Positions 26,085 to 38,604 of a stretch of DNA of 64,000 nt are shown in pieces (within the stretch, counting starts at the first letter, position 1; every line of letters begins with the position of its first letter). The stretch comes from Trichuris trichiura. Lineage: Eukaryota; Nematoda; Enoplea; Trichinellida; Trichuridae. The stretch is taken from assembly GCA_037903355.1 (NCBI GenBank), contig JBAJFE010000009.1, positions 248,001 to 312,000 on the forward strand, written 5' to 3'. Under the pieces are notes generated by a model, which saw nothing but the letters and a program-made list of their open reading frames with translations, had not been told where the DNA came from and made no database searches. The position numbers and the translations under genes were made by a program.

Positions 26085-29000
26085 TTAGGCACGATATAAA
26101 ACTTCTTCTTTTCTTTTCTTTGTCATAAATACTCCCGGTTTTTGCTGAGCGTCCGGATGGTTGGCTAATTCGGCCGGACAAGTAGAAACGGGGCTTTCGA
26201 TTAGAAGCTGCTTCAATTCATAAAATACTGCACTATCTTCCTTTGTTAGAAAAGTGATAGCCTTGCCGGATTTGCCCGCTCGACCGGTTCGGCCTATTCT
26301 GTGCGTATAATCTTCTATTGTTTTAGCCATGTCGTAATTCAGAACTAAAGAGACGTCTTTGATGTCGATTCCTCTGCCAGCCACGTCCGTTGCCACAAGA
26401 ATATCCTTGGAACCTTCCTTCAAACTGGACAATGCGTAGTCTCGGGCTTCCTGACCCTTTCCACCATGCAGCGCACAAGGATTGAACTAAAGATGCACAT
26501 AGGTTATCTACTTTTCGCTGTTCAAATCAAAGGTGAGCAAAATTACCCCAAGCTTTTCCAGACCTTTTGCCAATATGTCGGCACCTTTTTTCTGATTGAC
26601 AAAAATAATAATAGGTGGTTCAATGCCTCCTTCCAATATTTGCACCAATCTTTTGCGCTTTTCACTTTCTGACATCATATACACGACCTGCTCTACACGT
26701 TCGGTGGGTTTGCCTACTGCTCCGATATACACAACTACGGGCCGCCGCAAGTAATTTCTTGCCAAGCGTTCCACGGCGGGAGACATTGTGGCCGTAAACA
26801 TGACTGTCTACAACAAGTTCCTACAGTGTCATACTGCACCTCAGCTTACAGCGAAAATGAACCGCGATGCACAGAAATGTGAAAGAAAATCTTCAGCGGC
26901 AAAGGTTTCCACATTTGAAGCCGAATGAATAAGGCGCACTTGTGCAAAATAAGAAATACTAATCTACAACTTTTCTGTTCCACAATGTTCGTAAGCATCT
27001 ATTAAAAACTATATCTGAATACCTCTGCGAGGATTAACAAATGAACATTTAAATATTAAACCTACTATCTACTCCAATGTTAAATTGGAGGGTCAGTCTT
27101 AAAAATGACTGTTTAAAAATTCGCTTAAATGATAATGCGTTGGACGTAGCACCTTTACGGAATTGCAGCGCCTTGACAATGATTGAAAGAAATATACTAA
27201 CCTGTCGATACTTCTTCTTGGTGAAAAAGTTTGCCAAAAGAGTGGCTTCATCTTCAGCTTCCTCTGTGTCCGGTTTGACATTGGAAACTGGCATATAGGC
27301 TAGAACTGCTTGAACAAATGGTTCAAAACCCATGTCGAGCATTTTGTCCGCTTCGTCCAAAATAACGTAAGTACATTGGTTGAGGACAAGATACCGATTT
27401 TCCAGTACATCTACTAGACGGCCGGGAGTAGCAATGACGATCTGAAAACAGGATATTTCGCTGTTTGATACTGTTCCGAGATAAGAAATTGCCAGATAAT
27501 ATTCTCATTTCATCTTTCGCCCGTGCGTTAAGTAATGATGATGAGATTAAATTTCATTAACGGTCATTAAAGTTAAGAATTAAAGAAAAAGAATACCTCG
27601 CAGCCAAGACGCAGCTTAAAGCCTTGGTCTTCCCTAGAAAGACCTCCAATGACAGACACAGTTCGAACACCAAGGGGCTGTCCAAATTTTACGGCTTCCT
27701 CTTCGATTTGTTGAGCCAACTCTCTGGTTGGTGCCATTATTACAGCATATGGTCCTTGGTCAACGTCTTCTTCGCTGAAACATATTGAATTTAGTATGGC
27801 CGAAATTAAGGCCTAACGCGATTAACCGTTCAATTTTAGGAAGAGATTGTATCCAAATCAAAAGTGGCAACAGGAATGCAGCCGTTTTACCACTACCAGT
27901 CTCAGCAACACCAATTATATCTCGGTTTTGCAAACCTATGGGAATGGCTTGACGCTGAATGGGCGTCGGCTCCTGCGATAAGCCGAAGTTATGGAAGTCA
28001 TTTACCGTAATACACTTCAACTTACCTCATACCCGACCTTGTGTATAACGTCAAGAACTTCCTGTGGGAAATTGCCATCTTCCCACGATCGCAACGGTTT
28101 CGGTACGTTGCCTCCTTTTATGCTAATATTATAATCTTCACGAAAAATCCTCCAATCCCTCTCTGCCATCTCTTCGAGTGACTTCTGACGCCAATGTCGA
28201 TCATCCCATTTTTGCTTTGCTTCTTTAGCACGTACTTTTGTCTGGAACTTCCTGAACAAAGTAAATCGCCACAAACTGTTGTGCAGAGATAATAAGAACA
28301 AAACTGACTCTTGCTGCTCTTTTTCAGCGTCAGTTCGTCTGCGCTCCAACAAGTTGCCGTAGAATTGAGATTGAGATTTCTTTTGAGATCTCAAATCTAT
28401 ACCTGCAACATGACCGCGACCAAAGAATTGAACTTCATGTTTCTCCTTGTACAACGGATTGTAGTCATTTGAGGTATCTTCGCCAGCATCCCAGTCAAAA
28501 ATAAACTTTCGTTCATGCAGACGTCGTGATCGTTTTTTTTTCTTTTGTTGCAAACCAAGATATCTCTCCTAAGCGCCATAACTGTAATGCGCAATAATGT
28601 TCGTATAAAAAACGGCACCTTGATGGCTATAACTTCCTTTTCGTGATCAACGTCACTAGCGTTCGCCGACTCCTTCCCATGAGAGCGTTTTTCTCCACTT
28701 TGATCGTTGTCCCGACGTTCACGCCTTTCACGCCTATCGCGACCTCTTTCACGTTCTAAACACAAAATGAGCATGGCTGTATAAATAAAGCAAGTCATTT
28801 ACCTTGAGATTTCAATGCTTGCTCAAGAAATCCCATACGATGATTCTTCAATTCCGCTAATTCACGACGCTTCTTTTCAACTTCTTCCTGGCGCTTTTTA
28901 AGTGCTTCTGCTTCTCTCTGCGCTCGCGTCAAAAACACAGGCTACAAATAGCAGCAGCTCGTCATAAGCACGCCTAAACCGAGATGACAATGCTGCCCAC

Positions 29001-29519
29001 TTTAGTTTCTGCCTCTTGCTCTGCTTTGCGTTTTGCCAACAGTTCTTCAAGCGATAATGGCTCCTTTTTAGTGCTTACAGAATAGTTGTCATTCTGTTGC
29101 TCATCTTCATCTTCATTCCTGAAATAAAATTGCGTTCGCAAACCGCGTTCAACTTAACGTCAAATTAAGTACACTATTGAAGATTTGGTGTCCGATTTTG
29201 CACGCTGGCTTGAGTTAACGATGGATTCCGTTTTTTGCCGGCGCTTTTTGCTCGGCAAATTATCATTAAGAATGGAATTAGCATCTTCATTCTTTTTGCT
29301 ATGACTGTGACGACGCTTCTTCAACTTTTCTGCGCTTGCGGAACTGGCAGAATTCAAGGGCTTTTTAAAATTGTCAACCCGGTTACGAACGTCTTCGGAC
29401 TTCGAACTTTCAGGCAAACGACTTGATCGACGGTGATTTTCTTCCAAGTCGACTATATTATCTTTGCTACGATGACGCTTCTGATCATCCGATGAATAAC
29501 GAATGGTTTCGGTGTCCAT
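26085..29519 (-). CDS. DDX23: DEAD-box RNA helicase DDX23 / PRP28 (U5 snRNP)
   Basis: ATP-dependent helicase of the U5 snRNP that exchanges U1 for U6 at the 5' splice site during spliceosome activation, in the nucleus. Eleven exons, high to low: 29519-29173, 29118-29001, 28941-28803, 28755-28619, 28568-28309, 28251-28026, 27972-27827, 27774-27597, 27441-27202, 26807-26547, 26486-26085. Phases agree and give 817 residues (human about 820). An N-terminal Lys/Arg/Asp/Glu-rich tail leads to [15 protein letters not shown], then the core: Q motif [12 protein letters not shown], motif I AETGSGKT, Ia APTRELA, Ib TPGR, II DEAD, then SAT as TAT in MFTATM, motif [23 protein letters not shown] and [12 protein letters not shown]. 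Introns are mostly 45-60 nt. The catalytic residues look intact. Confidence 0.97.
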
Positions 29520-32500
29520 GAAGACCCTAACAACTGAAAAATGACTTCTTGTAGTTCAACGAAACGCTTAAATTCCAAAGAAAACCTAAAGCTGTCACTG
29601 GATGAAGGAGAAATTATTTTAATATAATCATGCCATTCGACATGGGATGTTAATTCTCTGCTGAAGATTGTCCCTAGAAATGCTAATTTAGCTAGCAATG
29701 TTCTAAACAAGCTAAAGTGAACCCACAGTTTTGAAGTGAGCATTTGAATAAGAGGAAAAATCAAGATTAACTTCTGCAACTGCCTTTTCCCATTCAATAG
29801 TCATTTCAGCTCTGAAAAGATTAGGAAGCGAAGACAATCCTTTAATCAACAAGAACCAAACAGCACAAAAAATATTATAAATGCCCGCCGACACAATGTT
29901 GACGAAGAAAAAGGCAGTTACGCCACATTGCCTAAATGCTCAATTGTTCATACAGAACGAATTGAATTTTAAATAAAATCGTCAGGAGCTTCGAAAATGT
30001 AAAAGAAACTTTCCTCTGACGAGTTATTTCACCTCAACTTAATCCTACCATGATGTACGCATGCAAACGCGAAAACTTGGGAAACCATTGACAAAGTGCA
30101 CGCGCGAAAGATGTTGGGAGTAATATGCAAGAAAATTCAAAAGCACGTGCTTACGTTATAAGTATCTTCTATCAAAGCTGCACCATTCAACAGATCCACG
30201 TTCAAAATGGTCTTTAAGATAACTAACCGTTCTATCACCGCCTATAAACTTAACGCAGGTACGAGAATCGATCGTGCATACAGTTACCGTATAGCCTCAG
30301 AAGGCAGTACGGTGCCTGTAAACAAATTCTATTTTGCAGGTACCCTTCGTAGTATGACTTTTCACCCATAAATGCTACGAAAAGTTGCTTTCGTCTATCG
30401 TACCAGGTTAAAAAACGCTAAACGTAGGCAGCCAAAAACGTCGCTTCTGAGAGCTGTGTAAGGTAAAAGAATTTTCGATAAGTGCAACGCCGAGATACTC
30501 AATGTAGAAATATACAAATTCGTTGCGAGTTTGTTAATACTCAAAATAGTACAGTAAAACGAACCGCTTTGAGCACATAGCGCTAAGCAAATAAATAAAG
30601 AGTAAATTTGAGTAAAACCAAGCTAAGATATTCGAGCATACTTGAAGTTGAAATTCTGCAGTTCTGATCGTCTGTTGTCACAGGAGCCATTGTACCTGAA
30701 TATCATCTTCGGCCTGCTGTTTACCTTCATACATCTACGTTTAGTGGATGAGTTTGAAACGGTTCATAATTATTAGTCTGTTTTATTGCATAATTGTTGA
30801 TAACGTTTTAATGCATTCAAAAATGACCGAGTTTTAGTTGCTTATGGCAGGCCACACAAACCGTTCTCCAAAAGTCTCTGTCGTGACGGATAACACCTTC
30901 CTTCTTTGCATTCGTTGCAAGAACCGCTACGTCTTTTGTTGTAAACAACTAATGGTTGCTTAGTTGCCACAGTGAATGAAAAAATGCGTGTATTGCATCT
31001 TACCTCTCATTTCACTCATGGTCATACTGTAAGTTTTCTGTCCATACTGTTTTGTCTTCAGATAAACCCAACTCAAAGTATCAAGTTTATTCTCTGGCAT
31101 AGGGCTAACAATGTCGGAAAATGATGGACAGCACGCCTGCTCTAGAAAAACGTTCTTTTTTGAGACAGAATGGCCAAGAGTAAATCTATGCACTTGTTGG
31201 TGTTCCACTTTAGAATGTTTATTACTTAAATTGAAAATAAACTTGTCCATGTATTAAAAAAGAAGTTCTAGTATTCATACAGAGATCAATGAGTACTCAG
31301 GAGAATAGCGAGGGTGGATGACGGGATGGATAAAAGGTGAATTTTGAAAAAATTGTTTTTTCAATATAAGGGCGAATGTTAAAAGTTTTACTCCTCACTT
31401 ATGAGATTTTACCATGATGGAACATGAAGAATCTTAACATTGATGAAATACAAACTCATGCTGCAGGCAGCCCTCTCTATTAAACAGATGAGCTGAAAAC
31501 ATGTTTACCAGAAATGTAGTAGAAAATGTGAATAATCAAGATGGAAACTTATGGAATTCCATATAATAAACCGATTTTCTTTCTTTCTTCCGAAAAAGTA
31601 GTAGCGAATATACCACGATTACTAATACTAATTAGTATGGATTCCAATCGCAACGTCGTCTTTAACGGGTTGTTGAAGTTTCGTTACTCCTTGAAGCTGT
31701 CCGACTTCCATTAGTGCAGTTGAGTATGTTTGCAATCATAAAGAAAAACTTTTTCCACCAAATGGTTGGCTGACGATGAACTCCACTTCAAAACTGTGAA
31801 ATCTTATTCGTGCGCAAAATTTTGCCCCTCCTTGCTAATAAGCTGCATAACCACCTGCTGCACAGGTTCTGATTAGCAATTACTGGTTGCTTACGCAACA
31901 CTAATGAAAATAAATCTACTTTTAGAAATGATACTAGCAGTCGCTGTAATTCGACACTTAATATTTGGACGTGAAACTATAATTGCAGCCTATGACACTG
32001 TTGTCACAGAAGTTACTTGGCCGCAGGCTTGGAGCTTCTTCCATCACTAGTTAAACATGGTTTCTTAATGCAAGTAACCTATAAGAATAGCTTTATATGC
32101 TTATTGTGTCAATAGGTAAAACTTACTAGTTGTGTTCTGATGTTTAGATATAACTTTCTGTCTAGCTCTCAGAAGCAGTTTCATTAATACATTCAAACTG
32201 TTGGAAATATCTGCCCAGAAAGTATTCTTCCTTGGTATAACGATGACATGTTGATCTGTTAATGGCATGATCTTCACAATGGCAAGAAGTTTGCACATTA
32301 TTCACCTTCACTTAATTCACTAGTTCTCCTAATGAGACAACGTATTACTGTTTGGTAAACTAATTATCATGGGGCGGTCACAGCTCGTTATCATGATTCA
32401 CGTGTGCATTAGTTCGGCAGAAATCATTTTAAAGGTGAAAGTAGCATCACGTAACGATTGGCTGAAGTTGATGGAATTTGATTTTAGTGATCACAAGAAG

Positions 32501-34800
32501 ATCAGTCTGTGAACTAGGTTGATTAAATTTTGAGATTTGTTATAAATGCATTCATACGAACAAATTTGATTCACTTGACTTACTCCCAAAGCACCTATGC
32601 TTCCGTTAGAAGTGTGACATGAGTAAGCATAAAACCAATCAGATTGCCACTATGCTTATTGATTATCATTACAATAGTGCTACTGGTCCCAACACGTGTC
32701 TGATTGAAATATTAGTTATCACAGTAATCTATGATTCAGAGAGAAGGGGCAACCAAAGCGTGGAATGGAGAGCAAAATGCGATTCTAGCACAATGCTCAT
32801 TGAGAATCCCGCTGCCTGTCTTAATTAAATTGCGCTCATGTATCGTCGTCTCATTCATCTCATAAAAACTGACAGTGGATGTAAGCATCCGATTATGGCT
32901 GAAGAAGCTTTTAGCACAAGATCAACGCAGGTAAAAAGTACTAACTTTTGCAGTCACACGAGCTGCGGTTGCAAATTCATTCTGACAATTTTTTATTACA
33001 TTCCTCAGTCTCAATAGGTGCTCAAGTTATTTGCCGGCTCTATATTTGTGATTAAAAAAATTCTGACATGTTCGCAGACGGATATCATATTATTGCAAGA
33101 CAGACTATAGTGAAAAACGTAAGGCAAGTTTGCTTTGGGCACTTCGAGTTGACTCTTAGTTTCACCTGTTTCGTTAAGAAACTGACCATCAGTCCTTTCA
33201 GAAACCATTATGGTGCTTCATAATACAGATTCAGTGAGCAATGTCAACGGTTAGTCAAGCAGGTTTTTCAAAAACGTAATAATGCATAGTGCTCTGATTG
33301 CAGCGAAAGCTGTACTGAAACTAAAATTATTTCCTGAAACTCTTAGCTTGATCGCTTTTACAAATAGATAGATTAGTTGCTGTTGTTGTTCACATACCCC
33401 AGAATTGTGAAAATGGAACCGTTAACAGTGAACCACTGGGCTGTTTGTAGGCAAAAAATTGACAAATAATCCTGGAATCCTAAGTCCCACTTACCCCATT
33501 TTTTGTGTCTCTAACAAGCTACCCAGATATACGCTGGTTAGGATTTTCGTGTTTAAAGTTAGGCACATGAAATCGGAATAACCAGTATTCATGCCGTCTG
33601 GAAAGCAACTGAAGTTCAACTGCGCGTTGCAAGAACTTATTAATGGCTTTCAGCGACCTTCAGGTTGTCTAAAAAGCAGCAACTCTATTACAGCGTAATA
33701 ATACCTTTGCACTATGCAGGCGTGTGCAAAGCACTTCACTACTAATTAGAAAAGGAAAAAGTCGCATAAACGTTTTCCGCGTTCGAGCTCGCTGTTTGTA
33801 GCAAAGTCTAATAATAATGAATTGATTTTCTTGTTGCCTGTTAATTAGGAAGCACAGTCAGTGCTGATAGAACGAAGAAGTCTTGCGCGGACAAGTAATC
33901 TTCTACAGTCTTATTCTCATTATTTGGTAGGCTGTTTTTCTACAGACAAAAGCAAGCCTTAGCTGAACCATTAATAGAATAGTATGTCATAGTAAATTCG
34001 CGATTGCTAACGAGTAGTTTTAGAAGCCGTTCAAGTTAGTATGGCGAATTAGCTCCTCGCTATGTCAGACGAATTATTCAAAAGGCTATAAGTAATACGT
34101 AGTTACTAACACATGCTAGATAGGAAGTCGTATCTTACGGCTTCTACGTGAAAAAAAGTTTCAAAAAGACGTCACCATTTATTGGCAATGTTTCCGTTAA
34201 GTTTACTCACTACTTATTTAAGATAAACTGTGTACATGTTATTAAAAATGCTTACAGCATTCACGTATGCAACATAAACTTTTCTCGGTTAGCTTCCTTA
34301 TTTAGTTCATGAATGCTGCCAAGATTTCAAGACAGACGAATAACGAATGAAGCTCTCTTCCCCTCCTCAATTAAACAGTTAACAAGAAGTTCAAAAGCGA
34401 ATATTTATGTAGTATTTTTTTAATATTCACATGAGCAGCATTGGACATTCGCTTTCCTTTAGCCACATGCACCAGCAATCTGTCTTTTGCTTTTCTTTCA
34501 ACGTATTACCTCAGTAAGCTTTGGATTGGTAACATAACCCTTGCTCATCATGATGACGTCATCACCACCACGTATAACAGTTGAACTTCGCCAGAGGCAG
34601 TCGACGTTTTGAAAGCAGATTTTTATTGGCAATAGTTCCGTTTAATTACTTTAGTTTTCTAGACTCTTCTGGAACCACCATAAGTGGTCAAGTTAAGGAA
34701 GTCGCTTTCTTTATTAGTGATTCAAATTTGTCAGGAGAGTAAAAACGTTTCTAAAAATCGTTACAGAGCACCTGTAATTAATTATTAAACATTGAAGAAC
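29520..34800. other. Gene-poor stretch, no supported feature
   Basis: AT-rich sequence with only short random frames on both strands. I found no exon with supported splice sites, no RNA gene I recognise and no obvious tandem repeat. Sampled lines near 30 kb have more A than T on the + strand, opposite to the first 25 kb, which would fit - strand transcription or 5' flanking DNA of DDX23. The evidence is weak. Confidence 0.5.
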
Positions 34801-35138
34801 TAGAAACAAGACTTTCGAAAGACAGGATGTCTTTTAACAGGCTTGAATAGTTTCATAGTAGATCTTCAGATTCACGAGTTTGGCCTGTTTGATGTATCTG
34901 TAAGTAAACTTCAAAATGCCCTACCAACGGATGGATGAGCAAATTGTAACAGAAAATACAGAACAATTTGTATACCGTACGTTTCAGAACTGCTCGTGTT
35001 CCGTCGTATACAAATTGTTCTGTATTTTCTCTTACAATTTGCTCATCCATCCGTTGGTAGGGCATTTTGAAGTTTACTTACAGATACATCCAACAGGCCA
35101 AACCCGTGAATCTGAAGATCTAATATAGAAACAAGACT
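34801..35138. repeat. Fold-back element family F1, copy 1, with 13-bp flanking direct repeats
   Basis: A long imperfect inverted repeat at 34859-35122. Its arms contain TTCAAAATGCCCTACCAACG and TACAGAACAATTTG on each strand, which is why both strands show nearly the same small frame starting MPYQRMDEQIV. The left end extends outward with TTCGAAAGAC...TTTTAACAGG, as in copy 3. The exact 13-mer TAGAAACAAGACT flanks the unit at 34801-34813 and 35126-35138 and looks like a target-site duplication. No transposase gene is present, so it is non-autonomous. Confidence 0.85.
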
Positions 35139-35434
35139 GGAGTAATATGTTTAACCCTTCAATGCTACCAACGCTGAGGTCAGGCATGAGTCAGAAATTA
35201 CTTTCCATGCCCACTGATACGACTAGGCCATGTCGCTTACCTGAATCACTGTGATGATAGTCTCTGGTGATAAATTAAGCTGGAGTGACGTCAGTTTGAC
35301 GCGGCGCTGTCTGAGTTCACCATGTATGGACTTTACTTGTACATAAAATCATTCTGTCGGACCATTTTGTTTTTGAAAAGTGATTACTTCTTTTTCAATC
35401 GTAGTACACGTTTATTTAGGGGAGTGACAGCGGC

Positions 35435-36772
35435 ATGAGTAGCGACGCAAGTATTCCCACTGGCAATTGGCTGGAAGGAATTCGACTGATGAAAACAAAC
35501 TTTCTTGGCGTAGCATCACCAGTTCAACTTGAAATGTTGTGGAACAAAGTTATACTACTTTACTTCACAGCATCTTGGTGCAGTGCCTGCGAAAAGTTCA
35601 TGGAAAAACTAAAGGTGCCTGGACGTCACTAGGACTCGTCCATGTCATAATTGAATTAAACTGTCACTTTATCTTTAATCGTTTTACTGGCTGACACAGA
35701 GTAGCCAATGTGACATTTATAATGGGATTTATTGCGGGTAATGATTTTGTGCGCGTTATCGGAAGGGAATTTTTAATAGTTCGGCAACTCTTGGGTTGTA
35801 GTTGAAAAAGGAATTTCTATTGCAATTTGATGCAAATGCACGCAGAATTTCCTTCTATGACAGCCTATAAACGTTACTCACTAAAACTCATTCAGACCTA
35901 CGAAGAGAGTGGCTAAATCACATATTTCTCTCTGTTACAAGAGTCCATTAACTTCATCATTGGGCGTACCTTCCTCAGTTATTATTGCATGTAGTCGCGG
36001 TTGAAAAATTGCAGAGCTACTAAAACATTCATTCACTTCTTTGCTAGGTTCTCGCTTATTCAAATCATGACTCATTTTCACACGCACCTTTCGTGTAAAA
36101 GGCAAATATCTTGCGTAATCTTTAAGGAAACGATAAAGAGGGAAAGCATGGATTTCGAAAGCTCATTGATCGTCTTTCGCAGCAAAGGTCTCTGTTAATT
36201 AGTGTTTTGCGCTGCTTATACGGTACTACAAGGTGGAGAAGGCGTAAAGCAAGATTAATATTAATATTTTTCTAAGTTTCAAGATGTCATCAAAAGATCT
36301 TCAGGTCCACATTGACTTTCTGGCAAAGATAATATGAGTGGCTAATTTTTTTTGCATCTCTTGCCTCTATCCTTTTCTCATTCTCACTTCAGGAATTCAC
36401 TGGTCAAATAAATTTTGACCAACTCGAAATCGTTATGATTTGCGTGGACAGTGATCAGGCTGTGGCCAGAAATTATCTCAGTAAAAAACACAGAAAGTGG
36501 GCTTGGCTTGAAGCTAACCAAGAAAAAGTCAAGTAAGCATTGGGTATGACCTAATTCACAAATAGTTCACATGCGCGCTCTTTAGGCAACTAATGGCCAC
36601 CTATGACGTGATATGTATTCCAGTTGTTGTGCTTGTTGATCGAAACGGTAAAGTGCTACGAAAGAACATAAGAGCGCAAATAGCCAGCAGTATTGGAAAA
36701 CGAGCAAAAGTGATTGTTAACGAATGGGTTAAACAACTTCATTCCAACGAATTTGCAACAGGAAAGAAGTGA
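35435..36772 (+). CDS. Nucleoredoxin/tryparedoxin-like thioredoxin-fold protein
   Basis: Predicted cytosolic disulfide oxidoreductase-like protein of 168 residues. Exons 35435-35614, 36393-36532 and 36586-36772 join in frame. Exon 1 gives the strand ILLYFTASWCSACEKFMEKL with active site Trp-Cys-Ser-Ala-Cys. Exon 2 gives FDQLEIVMICVDSD, the second strand of nucleoredoxin-type domains. Exon 3 gives the cis-proline loop and strand IPVVVLVDRNGKVLRKN. The order and spacing are those of a single thioredoxin_8 domain. The centre residues are Ser-Ala rather than the usual Pro-Pro/Pro-Gly, which should shift redox potential (inference). The first donor is gtgcct, the weakest splice site. AATAAA occurs at 36792-36797. 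No signal peptide is visible. Confidence 0.85.
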
Positions 36773-36799
36773 TTCATCCTATGGAATATGGAATAAACT

Positions 36800-37620
36800 G
36801 TCAGCACAGGCATTAAAAAGTTATTACGGTCTTTAGAAACACTCTTGAACTTCGCGATTTTTTCCGTTTACTGCCGCTATTTATTATACTGCGTATTTTT
36901 TCATCCCTTGATTGACTTTTCGTGATTTAATAGTTGAGAGCGCTGTGCTCTATTACTAATAACAATGTGTACTGGAAAAACGAAGAACAGCTGTGCTAAC
37001 GAAAAGCGACCATTTTTTTTATAGATATAGCGTGTGATTTGTTGCTAACCTACTTCGTCTAAGCGAATCGCGTTAGAATGAACGTGTCAAAAACGCGGTG
37101 TAGAACGTGGGACTAATGCATTGGCTTTTGGCAAAACCAAATTGTTCGTTCCAGGAAAAATGACTTCAGAAAGGAAGAAGCTTTAACCAGACCATACAGC
37201 TACCGTGCAACGCCAGTAAGATATAAAAGCCGTTGTTAAGCATAAACTTTCCTGGCAGTACTGCAAGGGTAACTGCGAAACACTAACACACCATGTATTG
37301 ACAGCTACAAAAATAATAATATAGTGTGCACGCAAAATAATTTCATTCAGAAAACGGAAAACCGTCTTTAAACCAGTTTCAACTATCGTTTGAACAGTGC
37401 TTATACGTTTGCTAGAGTAGCACACCCAGGAGCTTAAGACTTGAGAATGCACTTTTCAACAGGAAGAATTCATTAACTCTTTAAGCACAAACTTACTCTG
37501 GAAAATGCAATAATACACAAACTTGTCGAGCATAAATTCTTTATGCGTAGCCACAATTAAGAAAACGTATGAATGAAGTAAAATAATAGTAAAAGTTTCC
37601 GTAACAAATCGTAGCGCGTT
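36800..37620. other. No gene seen
   Basis: Between the thioredoxin-like gene and the second F1 copy there are only short random frames. Nothing here is supported as coding, RNA or repeat. Confidence 0.5.
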
Positions 37621-37625
37621 ATGGC

Positions 37626-38052
37626 AAAGAGTTTCTAAACATCGGATAACTTTCATAACCGATCTTCAATTCACGGCTTTGGCTTTGGCTTATTTGGTAC
37701 ATCTGGAAGTGAACTTCAAAATGCCCTACCAGCGAATGGAGGAGCAAACTGTTAGAAAAAATACAGAACAATTAGATACCGTACGTTTCGGAACTGCTGT
37801 TGTACCGTCGTCAGCAGTGTAAGGATAACGTGACGTGATGATGTAAGGGTGAACCCTTACACCGCTGAAGGTGGAAGAAGAGCAGTTCCAAAACGTACGG
37901 TATTGACTTTCTTTTTAGAAATTTGCCTATCCATTCGCTAGTAGGACATTTTAGAGCATACTTACAAATACGCGAAACTGGCCAGAACAGTGAACCGAAG
38001 ATCAACTATGAAACAACTAAAACCTGTTAAAAAGCACCCCGTTTTCAAAAAC
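37626..38052. repeat. Fold-back element family F1, copy 2
   Basis: Inverted repeat with the same arm words as copy 1: TTCAAAATGCCCTACCAGCG on the left and the reverse of GAATGGATAGGCAAATTTC on the right, with TACCGTACGTTTCGGAACTG at the inner ends. A central spacer, including a small hairpin around CCCTTACAC, separates the arms. The right end keeps the full outer terminus (CCTGTTAAAAAG...). The left end is diverged. Outer boundaries are approximate and I see no clean target duplication. Confidence 0.75.
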
Positions 38053-38604
38053 GTTGGATAAGTCGTATTAATAATTCTGATCTGGAGACTGGTTCTACTC
38101 TTTATGACGATTTGAGTAGGCGGCAAGTGCATGAGTGCGCACGCTAGCCTTCAGGTACAAACGATAGCATCAATCATTTAATTCATCTCTGTTTACATAA
38201 ACTGGCACTTGAAGCAGCTGATTACTTGGGTTCAGTAACAGCTTTCTGTCATTGCGGTTCTTGCCACGCATTCGGTATTTACAAGAAAGTAAAATAAGCT
38301 GCTCATAATTGCTACACAAGAGCTGGACGTGTACAAACAATGCATTTTTAGCAGACGGATCATATCCCTTGTGTTAAAAGTAAGGAATTGCGTATGGTCA
38401 CAGAAACTTCAGAATTATTTCACCATATAGTTTCCTGATGAATGACGTCAGAAGCCTGAAATAACCTTACCAAGGACCTTAAACTCCAACACGAACGTAC
38501 AGCTTATTTTCCGTTTACTGCCGCTATTTGATGAATGAAACGTTCATTATATATAATGCTGCCGCTGATAGATTCAGTCAGTTCCACTTGAGAAGATCTT
38601 CCAA

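Noticed and set aside
27049..27360. Extra DDX23 sequence after YRQ in a - strand frame
   Set aside because: It runs into the intron after 27202. The helicase motif continues in frame at 26807 (TVMFTATM).
34853..35128. Twin 70-codon frames on opposite strands reading MPYQRMDEQIV
   Set aside because: They are the two arms of an inverted repeat read on each strand, with unrelated ends in the other copies.
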